A stretch of 64,000 nucleotides of DNA from Azospirillum brasilense (lineage in GTDB: Bacteria > Pseudomonadota > Alphaproteobacteria > Azospirillales > Azospirillaceae), in NCBI RefSeq assembly GCF_008365405.1, contig NZ_QOKV01000025.1, positions 1 through 64,000 of the forward strand. The letters run 5' to 3'. The position numbers and the translations under genes were made by a program. A model generated the notes under the pieces. It ran no database searches. It saw only the letters and a list, made by a program, of their open reading frames with translations, and was not told where the DNA came from. This document shows positions 8,579-17,447 of the stretch, one piece after another; within the stretch, counting starts at the first letter, position 1; each line of letters starts with the position of its first letter.

Positions 8579-10316
8579 GGTCCGCGCGCCGGACCACGCC
8601 CCCTCCCCATCCGCCAAGCCCGGCGCCGCACCGCGCGCCGCGGCCCGGCGCCGGGTGCGCGGCGTGCCGTCGCCGCTGACCCTGCGGATTCTCGCCGTCA
8701 ACGTGCTGGCGCTGCTGCTTCTGGTCGGTGCCCTGCTCTATCTCGGCCGCTATCAGGACCGGCTGGTCCAGGCGGAACTGGACGCGCTGGAGACGGAGGC
8801 GCGCATCTTCGCCTCCGCGCTGGGCGAGGGCGCCGTGCAGCGGGCCGCCGACGAGCCGGAGCTGGGCCAGGAAAGCTACGAGCTGTCGCCGGAGCTGGGG
8901 CGCCAGATGATCCGCCGATTGGCGCTGGCGACGGAGACGCACACCCGGCTCTACGGCCCGGACGGGCGGCTGCTGTCGGACAGCCGCGTGCTGACCGGCT
9001 CGCCCGGCAAGATCGAGATCCAGGAGCTGCCGCTGCCGCCCTCCGGCGACCCGGCGTCCCGCGCGGTCAACGAGTTCTACGCCCGCTTCATCGACGTGGT
9101 GCCGAGCCGGGAGAACCTGCCGCTCTACCGCGAGCCGCCGGGCCACGCCGCCGAATCGGCGGCACCCCCGCCCAACGTGGAGCGCGCGCTGGCCGGCGAG
9201 AACAGCGCGACGGTGTGGCGGCTGGCCTCCCCCGTTGCCCGCTCCAACCTGCTGCTGACGGTCGCCGTCCCGGTCCAGCGCTACAAGGAGGTGCTGGGGG
9301 CGGTGCTGCTGTCGCGCAGCGGCACGGTGATCGACGAAGCCATCCGATCGGTGCGCACCGACATCCTGCGCGTCTTCGCGGTGGCGCTTCTGGTCACGGT
9401 CCTGCTGTCGCTCTATCTGGCCGGCACCATCGCCCGACCCATTCGCAAGCTGGCACAGGCCGCCGACCGGCTGCGCACCGGCCATGGGCGCCACACCGAG
9501 ATTCCCGACTTCACGCGCCGCGGCGACGAGATCGGCGAGCTGTCCGGCGTGCTGCGCGACATGACGGCGGCGCTGTGGGCACGCATGGACGCTATCGAGC
9601 GCTTCGCCGCCGACGTCGCCCACGAAATCAAGAATCCGCTGACCTCGCTGCGCAGCGCGGTGGAGACGGTCAGCCGCATCCAGGACCCGGCGCGGCGCGA
9701 CAAGCTGATGGCGATCATCGCCGACGACGTGCAGCGGCTGGACCGGCTGATCAGCGACATCTCCAACGCCTCGCGCCTGGACGCCGAGCTGTCGCGCGCC
9801 GCGCTGGAGCCGGTGGACATCGGCGCGATGCTCCGCACGCTCGCCGACATCCACCGCACCACCGCCGAGGACGAAGACGAGGACGAGGACGAAGACGGAA
9901 CGGAGGCTCCGCCGCGAGTCGTCATCGAGCCGCCGCGGGGCGGGTCGCTGACCGTGAGGGGGTTGGAGGGGCGGCTGACCCAGGTCTTCCAGAACCTGAT
10001 CGCCAACGCCCTGTCCTTCTCGCCGCCCGGCGGGCAGGTCCGGCTGGCCGCCCGGCGCACCCCGGACGGCGCGGTCGAGGTGACGGTCAGCGACGACGGC
10101 CCCGGCATCCCGGAGGGCAAGGAGGAGGCGATCTTCGAGCGCTTCTACACCGAACGGCCGGCCGGCGAGAAGTTCGGTACCCATTCCGGGCTCGGCCTGT
10201 CGATCTCCAAGCAGATCGTGGAGGCCCATGGCGGCACCCTCCGGGCCGCGAACCGTCTTGGGCGCGCCGGGGAGACGACCGGCGCCGTCTTCACCGTGCG
10301 CCTGCCCCGCCCCTGA
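8550..10316 (+). CDS. chvG: sensor histidine kinase ChvG
   Basis: Membrane kinase partner of ChvI, 588 aa from this start. After a basic N-terminal tail it has TM1 (about 45-65), a periplasmic domain, TM2 (about 270-292), HAMP, HisKA with His358 in FAADVAHEIKNPLTSL, and HATPase (NALSFSPPGG, DDGPGIPEG, SGLGLSISKQIVEAHGG). An unusual run of ten alternating Glu/Asp codons (9867-9896) lies between HisKA and the ATPase domain. The start is uncertain: 8550 lies inside chvI and has a weak ribosome binding site, and a GTG at 8655 is an alternative. In other alphaproteobacteria ChvG senses acid or periplasmic state through ExoR. Confidence 0.93.
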   Translation: MASVTDTGSEVRAPDHAPSPSAKPGAAPRAAARRRVRGVPSPLTLRILAVNVLALLLLVGALLYLGRYQDRLVQAELDALETEARIFASALGEGAVQRAADEPELGQESYELSPELGRQMIRRLALATETHTRLYGPDGRLLSDSRVLTGSPGKIEIQELPLPPSGDPASRAVNEFYARFIDVVPSRENLPLYREPPGHAAESAAPPPNVERALAGENSATVWRLASPVARSNLLLTVAVPVQRYKEVLGAVLLSRSGTVIDEAIRSVRTDILRVFAVALLVTVLLSLYLAGTIARPIRKLAQAADRLRTGHGRHTEIPDFTRRGDEIGELSGVLRDMTAALWARMDAIERFAADVAHEIKNPLTSLRSAVETVSRIQDPARRDKLMAIIADDVQRLDRLISDISNASRLDAELSRAALEPVDIGAMLRTLADIHRTTAEDEDEDEDEDGTEAPPRVVIEPPRGGSLTVRGLEGRLTQVFQNLIANALSFSPPGGQVRLAARRTPDGAVEVTVSDDGPGIPEGKEEAIFERFYTERPAGEKFGTHSGLGLSISKQIVEAHGGTLRAANRLGRAGETTGAVFTVRLPRP

Positions 10317-10468
10317 CTCCATTCCACAGGGTGGATGCGGCATAGTTGCAATTTGAGAAAAGACGTATGGACAAAGTCGTGGGTGCGGCGGATGCTCGAT
10401 CTTGGTCATACCCGCGCCTGTGACGGCTGGCCTTTCAACAACCGGACGTCACCAACCGGAAGAGGGCC

Positions 10469-10918
10469 ATGTCAGACATCAAGCCCGACATCAAGCCGAT
10501 CGCACCGCGCCCGATCAACGGAACCGCCCCGGCTTCGATCACACCGGATTCGGTCGCTGCGGCTTCAGTCACCCCGGCGTCGACCAACGTCATCGACTTC
10601 CGCCGCTATCGGCTGGCCCGTCTCATCAACGACGCCAGCGTCCAGCAGGGCGAGCTGGCCCGGATGATGCGGGCGTCGGCCAACGAACGGACGCAACTGG
10701 CGGAGGCCCTCCAGGGCGCCCAGCGCCATCTGGCGACCATCGCCGACAGCTACACCCATCTGTTGACCCGGCTGGCCCGCGAGAAGGATTTCCGCACCGC
10801 CTGCCAGGAGGCGGCCGAACTGGACGATCTGGACGAGATGATCCGGCGGCGCGACGCGCTGGCCAGCGAGTTGGCGGACATCCGCCGCACCGTCCGACCG
10901 GCCTGCGCATCGGTTTGA
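10469..10918 (+). CDS. hypothetical protein, 149 aa
   Basis: Not recognised. The N-terminal 40 residues are Pro/Ala/Thr-rich and probably disordered (IKPDIKPIAP). The rest is helical and charged (YRLARLINDASVQQGELARMM, LAEALQGAQRHLATIADSYTHLLTRLA), consistent with a coiled coil. No membrane segment or signal peptide. AGAGGG lies just before the ATG. It sits between chvG and hprK on the same strand, a position that suggests, but does not prove, a link to the regulatory cluster. Confidence 0.75.
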   Translation: MSDIKPDIKPIAPRPINGTAPASITPDSVAAASVTPASTNVIDFRRYRLARLINDASVQQGELARMMRASANERTQLAEALQGAQRHLATIADSYTHLLTRLAREKDFRTACQEAAELDDLDEMIRRRDALASELADIRRTVRPACASV

Positions 10919-11077
10919 CCGCGGGCGGCGACAGGCCGGGCTGAGGCCGGGAATCGGGGCGGCAGGCATTGGGCCAAGGCGGGCGCACCGGCGCATTCGA
11001 GGCGTATCGGGCGGGAAAGGATGCATTTTCGGCATCCCATTGACAGAACCAGCGGCACGCCTCACCTTCGCGGGATC

Positions 11078-11584
11078 ATGGTAACGATTCACGGCACCTG
11101 CGTCTTGGTCGGCACATGGAATGACGGCCATGGAAACGGCGGCATACGGGGCGGCGACCACCGGGGCGGAACACCCGTCGGCGTGCTGCTGCGGGGGCCG
11201 TCGGGCAGCGGCAAGTCCGATCTGGCCTTGCGGATGATCGATGCGGGTGCGTTGTTGGTTGCGGACGACCGGGTGGAATTGCGCGTGGACCGGGGCAGGC
11301 TGATGGCGACGGCGCCGGCGGCGTTGGCCGGCCTGCTGGAGGTGCGGGGCGTCGGCATCATGCCCGTGCCCACCGCCACGGAAGCGGAAGTCGGGCTGGT
11401 CGTCGATCTGGTGCCGCGCGACGCCGTGGAACGCCTGCCTGGGGAAGAGGCGGCGGATCTTCTCGACCGGACCGTGCCGCGCCTCGCCCTCTGCCCCTTC
11501 GACGCCTCAACTCCGGCCAAGCTCAAGCTGGCTGCCGGCGCCGCGCGGGCCGGCTCTCTGGGAAAGGTTCCGGACCTGCCATGA
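11078..11584 (+). CDS. hprK: HPr kinase/phosphorylase, short alphaproteobacterial form
   Basis: Phosphorylates HPr on its regulatory serine in response to metabolite state. This 168-aa version lacks the N-terminal domain of the Bacillus enzyme and keeps only the catalytic core, as usual in alphaproteobacteria. The P-loop GPSGSGKS spans residues 40-47, followed by GALLVADDRVEL and the C-terminal LEVRGVGIMPVP signature. The start MVTIHGTCVLVG (11078) fits the family; 11021 would add an unrelated tail. Its TGA overlaps the rapZ ATG (ATGA), so the two are translationally coupled. Confidence 0.92.
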   Translation: MVTIHGTCVLVGTWNDGHGNGGIRGGDHRGGTPVGVLLRGPSGSGKSDLALRMIDAGALLVADDRVELRVDRGRLMATAPAALAGLLEVRGVGIMPVPTATEAEVGLVVDLVPRDAVERLPGEEAADLLDRTVPRLALCPFDASTPAKLKLAAGAARAGSLGKVPDLP

Positions 11585-12504
11585 CCGACCGCCTCCCCTT
11601 CGAAAGTCATCCCACGGAACGGCTCACGGGCCAGGACGGCCAACTCGTGCTCGTCACCGGCATGTCCGGAGCCGGCATGTCGATCGCCCTGAAGGCGCTG
11701 GAGGATCTGGGCTACGAGGCGGTGGACAACCTGCGCCTCTCGCTGGTCCCGGCGCTGCTGGAGCAGGCCGACCCGCGCCGGCGCCCGCTGGCCCTGGTCA
11801 TCGACAGCCGCACCCGCGACTTCTCCGCCCACGCCATGCTGGAGGAGGTGGAGGCGCTGAAGTCCCACGCGGAACTGGACGTCCGGCTGGTCTTCCTCGA
11901 TTGCGGGGATGAGACCCTGCAGCGCCGCTTCACCGAGACGCGCCGCCGCCATCCGCTGGCCATCGACCGCCCGGTGCCCGACGGCATCCAGCTGGAGCGC
12001 GCCATGCTGCTCCCGCTGAAGCAGCAGGCCGACGTGACCATCGACACCACGCAATTGTCGATCCACGACCTGCGCCGCATCCTGGCCGGAAACTTCCAGA
12101 TCGGCACCCAGGCGGCGCTTCAGGTCTTCGTCACCTCCTTCTCGTTCCGGATGGGGTTGCCTCGCGAGGCGGACCTCGTGTTCGACGTACGCTTCCTGAC
12201 GAATCCCCATTATGATCCGGAACTGCGACCGCTGACCGGCCTGGACCCCCGTGTGGCGGCGCGGGTGGAGGACGACCCGGATTTCGCCGAATTCTTCCGT
12301 CATCTGACGGATCTGTTGCAGCCGCTTCTGCCGCGCTACAAACAGGAGGGCAAGAGCTACCTGACCATTGCGATCGGCTGCACCGGCGGCAAGCACCGGT
12401 CCGTGTTCGTCGCCGAACGGCTGGCCGCGTGGCTGGACGGGCTGGGTCTGACGGTCGGGATCAGCCATCGGGAGCTGGAACGGCAGGCCCCGCGGGCCGG
12501 CTGA
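11581..12504 (+). CDS. rapZ: RNase adapter protein RapZ (YvcJ family)
   Basis: In enterobacteria RapZ binds the sRNA GlmZ and delivers it to RNase E. In the alphaproteobacterial PTS cluster its role is less clear. The 307-aa length and the blocks DLGYEAVDNL, VFLDCGDETLQRRFTETRRRHPL, SFSFRMGLPREADLVFDVRFL and IAIGCTGGKHRSVFVAERLA are diagnostic. The Walker A motif is altered: GMSGAGMS at 27-34 has Met33 (codon 11677-11679) where the family has Lys or sometimes Arg. It overlaps hprK by 4 nt. Confidence 0.93.
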   Translation: MTDRLPFESHPTERLTGQDGQLVLVTGMSGAGMSIALKALEDLGYEAVDNLRLSLVPALLEQADPRRRPLALVIDSRTRDFSAHAMLEEVEALKSHAELDVRLVFLDCGDETLQRRFTETRRRHPLAIDRPVPDGIQLERAMLLPLKQQADVTIDTTQLSIHDLRRILAGNFQIGTQAALQVFVTSFSFRMGLPREADLVFDVRFLTNPHYDPELRPLTGLDPRVAARVEDDPDFAEFFRHLTDLLQPLLPRYKQEGKSYLTIAIGCTGGKHRSVFVAERLAAWLDGLGLTVGISHRELERQAPRAG

Positions 12505-12631
12505 CAGCCGAAGGTTGGACCAGAGGGGTTGACCAGGGGAGCGGGTCGAGGCGATCCGGATAAGGGATCGTTCATAAGTGCCGCAATAAGAATGTGGCTT
12601 CGGGGGAGGCTCCAGAATTGAAGGATGTCCC

Positions 12632-13033
12632 ATGATCGGTATGGTTCTGGTAACCCACGGGCGCCTCGCGGCAGAGTTCATCGCCGCGCTGGAGCATGTG
12701 GTGGGTGAGCAGCAGCAGGTGCGGGCCGTGTGCATCGGCCCAGACGACGACATGGAGCAGCGCCGTCAGGACATTCTGAACTCCGTTGCCGACGTGGACG
12801 ATGGGTCCGGCGTCGTCGTGCTGACCGACATGTTCGGCGGAACCCCGTCCAACCTCGCCATCTCCATCATGGACAAGGCGAAGGTGGAGGTGATCGCCGG
12901 CGTGAACCTGCCGATGCTGATCAAGCTGGCCAGCGTGCGCCGCCAGGAAACGCTGACCCACGCCGTGAGCGCCGCGCGGGAGGCCGGGCAGAAATACATC
13001 AACGTCGCTTCCTCGCTGCTGTCGGACGGGTGA
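12632..13033 (+). CDS. PTS EIIA component, mannose family
   Basis: A stand-alone IIA(Man) domain of 133 aa, the terminal phosphate acceptor of an incomplete PTS. The active-site histidine is His9 in MIGMVLVTHG. TDMFGGTPSNLAIS is the typical IIA(Man) block. No EIIB or EIIC is encoded nearby, so the protein probably regulates rather than transports. It lies 127 nt after rapZ and 4 nt before ptsH. Confidence 0.94.
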   Translation: MIGMVLVTHGRLAAEFIAALEHVVGEQQQVRAVCIGPDDDMEQRRQDILNSVADVDDGSGVVVLTDMFGGTPSNLAISIMDKAKVEVIAGVNLPMLIKLASVRRQETLTHAVSAAREAGQKYINVASSLLSDG

Positions 13034-13037
13034 CCCG

Positions 13038-13382
13038 ATGAGTTCTCCGGACGAGAAGGCGCCCGAGCAAGGCGCTCCTGGAATCGAAGGGCGGAATCCC
13101 GAGGGCCGAAACCCCGAAATCTGCCAAAGCGTCACCATCTGCAACCAGCGCGGTCTGCATGCCCGCGCCGCGGCGAAATTCGTGAAGCTGGTCGCCACCT
13201 TCGATTGCGAGATCGAGGTGCGGCGCGGCGAGACGCAGGTGTCGGGCGAATCCATCATGGGCCTGATGATGCTGGCCGCCGGCCCTGGCACCTCGGTCGA
13301 ATTGTACGCCTATGGCAACGAGGCCGAGGAGGCCATGGCGGCGCTCGTGGATCTGATCACCCGCAAGTTCGATGAAGACTGA
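13038..13382 (+). CDS. ptsH: phosphocarrier protein HPr
   Basis: HPr accepts phosphate from EI on a histidine and from HprK on a serine. Both are visible: His41 in QRGLHARAAAKF and Ser72 in SGESIMGLMML. The first 28 residues are an extension not found in ordinary HPr (about 88 aa), containing a small EGRNPEGRNPE duplication. The gene follows the EIIA gene by 4 nt and overlaps ptsI by 11 nt, so the three form one operon. Confidence 0.95.
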   Translation: MSSPDEKAPEQGAPGIEGRNPEGRNPEICQSVTICNQRGLHARAAAKFVKLVATFDCEIEVRRGETQVSGESIMGLMMLAAGPGTSVELYAYGNEAEEAMAALVDLITRKFDED

Positions 13383-15144
13383 CGTTCCGGCCACCGGCCA
13401 GGGGCGGTCGTTGCGCGGGTTGGGCGTTTCGCCCGGCATTGCCATCGGCCCGGCCCATGTGGTGGAGAGCGGCGCCGTCCGCGTCCCCGAATACACGCTC
13501 ACCGCCGACCAGGTGGAGGCTGAGGCCGCGCGCTTCACCGACGCTTGCGGCAAGGCACGCCGCCAGATCCGCAAGCTGAAGGCCAAGGCGCTGGTGCTGC
13601 CCGGCTCCGCGTCGGAGGAGATCGGCTTCCTTCTCGACGCCCACTTGGCGATGGTCACCAACTCCCGCCTGACGCGCGGCGTCGAGCGGCGAATCCAGCA
13701 GGAGCTGGTCAACGCCGAGGCCGCGGTCCAGGCGGAGATCGCCACCATCGCCCAGACCTTCGCGAGCATGGAGGACAGCTACCTCGCCGGGCGAATCGCC
13801 GACGTGCGCGAGGTCGGGCGGCGGCTGATCCGCAACCTGATGCGGCACGAGTATCAGGCCTTCTCCATGCTGAACCCCGGTTCGGTGATCCTGGCCGAGG
13901 AGCTGACCCCGGCGGACACCGCCCTGCTCGACCCGCGCCGCGTCGCCGGCTTCGCCACCGTGCTCGGCGGCGCCGAGGGGCACACGGCGATCATGGCGCG
14001 GTCGCTGGGCATTCCGGCGGTGCTGGGCGTCGGCGGGCTGCTGTCCGGGCTGAAGAACGGGGTCACGATCATCGTGGACGGGGTTCAGGGGCGCGTCATC
14101 ATCGACCCCACCCCCGAGGTGCTGGAGGACTACCGGCAGCGCCGCGCCGAGCGCGAGCGCGAGCGCGAGCAGTTGAAGGGCCTGCGCAAGCTGCCGGCGG
14201 TCACCCGCGACAACACCGCGGTGACGCTTCAGGCCAACCTGGAACTGCCGCGCGACCTCGACCACGCGCTGGAGAACGGGGCGCAGGGAATCGGGCTGCT
14301 GCGCACCGAGTTCCTGTTCATGAACCGCGACCAGCTGCCGGACGAGGACGAACAGTACACCGTCCTGCGCTCCATCGTGGAGGGCATGGGCGGGCGCACC
14401 GTCACCGCCCGGACCATGGATGTGGGCGGGGAGAAGCTGGCCGGCTGGATGGCCGGCCGCTACGGCGAGCCGGCGAACCCGGCGCTTGGACTGCGCGCCG
14501 TCCGGCTCGGCCTGCGCGAGCCGAAGCTGCTGGAGACGCAGCTCGCCGCCATGCTGCGCGCCGGCGTCCACGGGCCGCTGCGCATCCTGCTGCCGATGAT
14601 CTGCTCGGTCGCCGAGGTGCAGCGCGTGCGCGAGATGATGGGTCAGGTGGCCCGCCGCCTGCGCCGCCGCGGCGTCCCCATCGCCGACCCGCTGCCGCCG
14701 GTGGGCGTGATGGTGGAGGTGCCGGGCGCGGCGCTGTCCGCCGACGCTCTGGCCTACGCCGCCGACTTCTTCTCCATCGGCACCAACGACCTGACGCAGT
14801 ACACGCTGGCCATCGACCGCGGCGACGAGCAGGTCGCTTCGCTCTACGACCCGCTGCACCCGGCGGTGCTGCGCTTGATCCAATTCACCATCGAGGCGGC
14901 GCTGCGCGCCCGCATCCCGGTGTCGGTCTGCGGCGAGATCGCCGGCGATGCGCGCTACACGGCCTTGTTGCTGGGGCTCGGCGTGCGCGACCTGTCGATG
15001 GTGCCGCCGGCCATCCCCCTGGTGAAGCGGCGCATCCGCAAGCTGGACCTTCAGGAGGCCACCCGGCGCGCCCGCGTCATCATGGACCAGAGCGACAGCG
15101 GACGCATCGCCGCCCTTCTGGACGACTTCAACGCCGTCGGCTGA
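13372..15144 (+). CDS. ptsI: phosphoenolpyruvate-protein phosphotransferase (PTS Enzyme I)
   Basis: Takes phosphate from PEP and passes it to HPr. It is 590 aa with the usual order: N-terminal HPr-binding domain, phosphohistidine domain with His204 in GGAEGHTAIMARS, and C-terminal PEP-binding barrel (IGLLRTEFLFMNRD, FFSIGTNDLTQYTLAIDR, Cys520 in VCGEIAGD). There is no N-terminal GAF domain, so it is not EI(Ntr). The ATG lies within the end of ptsH (11-nt overlap). Confidence 0.95.
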   Translation: MKTDVPATGQGRSLRGLGVSPGIAIGPAHVVESGAVRVPEYTLTADQVEAEAARFTDACGKARRQIRKLKAKALVLPGSASEEIGFLLDAHLAMVTNSRLTRGVERRIQQELVNAEAAVQAEIATIAQTFASMEDSYLAGRIADVREVGRRLIRNLMRHEYQAFSMLNPGSVILAEELTPADTALLDPRRVAGFATVLGGAEGHTAIMARSLGIPAVLGVGGLLSGLKNGVTIIVDGVQGRVIIDPTPEVLEDYRQRRAEREREREQLKGLRKLPAVTRDNTAVTLQANLELPRDLDHALENGAQGIGLLRTEFLFMNRDQLPDEDEQYTVLRSIVEGMGGRTVTARTMDVGGEKLAGWMAGRYGEPANPALGLRAVRLGLREPKLLETQLAAMLRAGVHGPLRILLPMICSVAEVQRVREMMGQVARRLRRRGVPIADPLPPVGVMVEVPGAALSADALAYAADFFSIGTNDLTQYTLAIDRGDEQVASLYDPLHPAVLRLIQFTIEAALRARIPVSVCGEIAGDARYTALLLGLGVRDLSMVPPAIPLVKRRIRKLDLQEATRRARVIMDQSDSGRIAALLDDFNAVG

Positions 15145-15323
15145 CCAGCCTCCGCCATGACCGGTTCCCCTGGCGACGCCGTCGCGTGGCCAAGGGTGCC
15201 CCGGATGCCCGACCACCACCATGCATCGGAACGCAAGCGGCTTGCTTCTCGACGGCGATCAGGCGGTAGGGTCACGCGAGACCGCTCCACCGAAAACGCG
15301 GCAACGGAGTTCGGTGTCGCAAC

Positions 15324-15515
15324 CTACATGGAACAGCGGCCAAGCAGCGGCGCAACCGTACGCAGGGCTTGGTCCAAATCCATGAGCAGGCCACCCTCTC
15401 CTTCCAATCCGACGGACAAGCGCAACAGGCTGTCGTCAATGCCCGCCGCGCACCGCGCCTCGATCCCCATGCTCGCGTGCGTCATGGTCGCCGGGTGAGC
15501 GACCGGATGTCCGCT
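15324..15515 (-). pseudogene. C-terminal remnant of a Cys/Met-metabolism PLP enzyme
   Basis: The minus strand encodes a 63-residue fragment with the conserved C-terminal signature of cystathionine gamma-synthase / O-succinylhomoserine sulfhydrylase enzymes: AHPATMTHASMG, AAGIDDSLLRLSVGLE and LLMDLDQALRT before a normal stop at 15324. An in-frame TAA at 15516-15518 lies just upstream and homology ends there, so the catalytic part including the PLP lysine is missing. It is best read as a decayed gene end. It fills most of the gap between ptsI and the ChaC gene. Confidence 0.65.
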
Positions 15516-15541
15516 TTAGGGGGAGGGCGGCGGAATCCGCT

Positions 15542-16180
15542 TCAACCGATCCGCGCGCGCACCGCGGTCAGCAGGCTGCACAGCCCGCGGTCGCGGATGC
15601 CGATGGCCTCCAGATGGGCGACCGTGTTGGCGAGATAGTCCAGGTTCGGGCCGCGCTCGCCGCAGCATCCGGCGATGCGCTCGGCCATCGCGGTCTCGTC
15701 CATGCAGCCGCAATACTGCCGGTGGCGGCGGTCCACCACGAAGGTGCAGGCGGTGACCGGCGTCCCGCCGTCGCGCGGGCGCACCGGCAGCAGCTTGGGC
15801 CGGTAGACGCGGTTCAGCATCTCGCGGTCCCACAGGCAATCGAGGGTTTCCGGCACCCGCTCCGCCGCCACGCGGAAGACGATGCCCCGGCAGGAACCGC
15901 CGCGGTCCAGGCCCAGCACCAGACCAGGCCGCTCCGGTGTGCCGCGGTAGCGGTGGGAGGAGACGCAGAAGCGGCGATGATAGCCGCCCAGCACCGCCGG
16001 ATGGCGCTCCAGAAAGGGGAACTCCGGGTTCCACATCAGCGAGCCGTAGGCGAAGACCCAGAGGTCGGCGCCGGGCGTCACGGCGATGTCGGCGGACCAG
16101 GAAGAGGCGGATGATGCCGGACGCTGCACCGGTGCGGTGACCGGAAGCTCGGCAACAGGCGATTGCGTATCGAGCAGCAT
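15542..16180 (-). CDS. gamma-glutamylcyclotransferase, ChaC family
   Basis: Cleaves glutathione to 5-oxoproline and Cys-Gly. The 212-aa protein has the family entry motif LWVFAYGSLMWNPEF (substrate-binding YGSLMW), the SHRYRGTPERPGLVLGL block with the catalytic glutamate (TPE), and GIVFRVAAERVPETLDCLWDREM. The first 35 residues are a less conserved Pro/Ala/Ser-rich tail. Transcribed towards the PLP-enzyme remnant. Confidence 0.92.
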   Translation of the reverse strand: MLLDTQSPVAELPVTAPVQRPASSASSWSADIAVTPGADLWVFAYGSLMWNPEFPFLERHPAVLGGYHRRFCVSSHRYRGTPERPGLVLGLDRGGSCRGIVFRVAAERVPETLDCLWDREMLNRVYRPKLLPVRPRDGGTPVTACTFVVDRRHRQYCGCMDETAMAERIAGCCGERGPNLDYLANTVAHLEAIGIRDRGLCSLLTAVRARIG

Positions 16181-16279
16181 GACCCTTAAGTAATGCAGCG
16201 TGCGCCGACCGGTGGCGACACGGTGAATGCTAGCACGGCCTCTGGCCGCCCGCTATAAGGTGGGTGCCACAAAACGGAA

Positions 16280-17302
16280 ATGCCACAGATGCGCGTTCGG
16301 AAGATCTTGGGCTTCGCCGTTCTTGCCCTCGCCCTGCTGACCGGCGCCTATTCGGTGTGGTGGTGGCAGGCCGCCTCGGCGGTGGAGCGCGGTGTGCTCG
16401 CCTGGATGGATGAGCAGCGTGCGGCGGGCGCCGTGGTGGCCCATGGCGGGCTGAACGTCGGCGGCTATCCTTTCACCATCCGCGCCGCGCTGGAGGCGCC
16501 GCACCTCGCAACCCGCGACGCGGAGTGGCGGGGCGCCCGGCTGGTGGCGGAGGCGCCGCCCTGGAACCACACGCGCATCGCCCTGACCCTGCCCGGCGAG
16601 CAGCGGGTGACGGTGGTGCAGGCGAACCAGCCGCCCTTCACGCTGGTCGCCCGCGACGGCGGCCGGGGCCATGTCGGCCTCACCCTGACCGGCCAGCCCG
16701 TCGAGGCGCGGCTGGCCTTCACCGACCTCGTGGCGCAGCCCGACGCCCTGCCCGTTCCGATCGCCGCCCTGGACCTGACCGCCATCCAGCCCGCCGAGCC
16801 ACCCGCCAGCCACAGCGACACCGGCCTGTCGGTCACTCTGGACGCGCGCGGCGCCACCCTGCCCGAGGGTGCGCCGGACGCGCTGGGCCGCGAGGTGCAG
16901 CGGCTCCTGTTGACCGCGCGCGTCCTCGGCCAGCCGCCGAAGCCGGAGCCGGCCAGCCTGTCGGCCTGGAGCCGCGACGGCGGCACGCTCCAGCTCGACG
17001 GGCTGAATGTGGATTGGGGACCGCTGAAGCTGGCGATGAACGGCACGCTGGCGCTGGATGCGGCCCTGCAGCCGCAAGCCGCGCTGACCGCGGAGGTGCG
17101 CGGGTATCAGGCGGTGCTGGACGCGCTCCAGGGGATGTTCCGGCCCAAGGAGCTGGCGATGGCCCGTACGATGCTGGGCCTGCTGGCCCGCCCCACCGGC
17201 CCGAACGGCGAGCCGGTGCTGACCGCCCCGGTCACCGTGCAGAACCGCGGGCTGTTCCTCGGGCCGCTGAAGGTTGCGGCGCTGCCGGCGGTGGTCTGGT
17301 AG
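16280..17302 (+). CDS. DUF2125 domain protein, membrane-anchored
   Basis: A 340-aa protein with one N-terminal membrane segment or signal anchor (ILGFAVLALALLTGAYSVWWW) and a long exported beta-rich region. The motif AHGGLNVGGYPFTIRAALEAPHL near residue 55 is typical of the alphaproteobacterial DUF2125 family. Function is unknown; it resembles AsmA-like periplasmic proteins in general build. The stop is followed at once by a GC-rich repeat element. Confidence 0.85.
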   Translation: MPQMRVRKILGFAVLALALLTGAYSVWWWQAASAVERGVLAWMDEQRAAGAVVAHGGLNVGGYPFTIRAALEAPHLATRDAEWRGARLVAEAPPWNHTRIALTLPGEQRVTVVQANQPPFTLVARDGGRGHVGLTLTGQPVEARLAFTDLVAQPDALPVPIAALDLTAIQPAEPPASHSDTGLSVTLDARGATLPEGAPDALGREVQRLLLTARVLGQPPKPEPASLSAWSRDGGTLQLDGLNVDWGPLKLAMNGTLALDAALQPQAALTAEVRGYQAVLDALQGMFRPKELAMARTMLGLLARPTGPNGEPVLTAPVTVQNRGLFLGPLKVAALPAVVW

Positions 17303-17316
17303 GGGCTACACGTATT

Positions 17317-17424
17317 GCCCCCACCCCTCCCACGCTGCGCGTGGGCCCCTTCCCTCCCCCGCTTCGCAGGAGAGGGAGATTGGTCCCCTCCCCTGCGTCA
17401 GCGGGGGAGGATTAGGGAGGGGGC
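17317..17424. repeat. GC-rich palindromic intergenic element
   Basis: Nested inverted repeats: outer arms GCCCCCACCCCTCCC and GGGAGGGGGC, with inner hairpins including CCCACGCTGCGCGTGGG. Similar CCCTCCCC/GGGGAGGG elements occur at 25103, 27938, 57009 and 57090, always between genes. The element lies between the convergent DUF2125 and M16 genes and may act as a bidirectional transcription stop. Confidence 0.65.
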
Positions 17425-17447
17425 AAGACGTCGCTACACCACAAACC

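Noticed and set aside
13357..15222. 621-codon minus-strand ORF opposite ptsI
   Set aside because: Shadow of ptsI with typical His/Gln/Asp-rich wording.
15157..15498. 113-codon plus-strand ORF after ptsI
   Set aside because: The opposite strand of the same stretch encodes the recognisable PLP-enzyme remnant, and this frame has no family wording.
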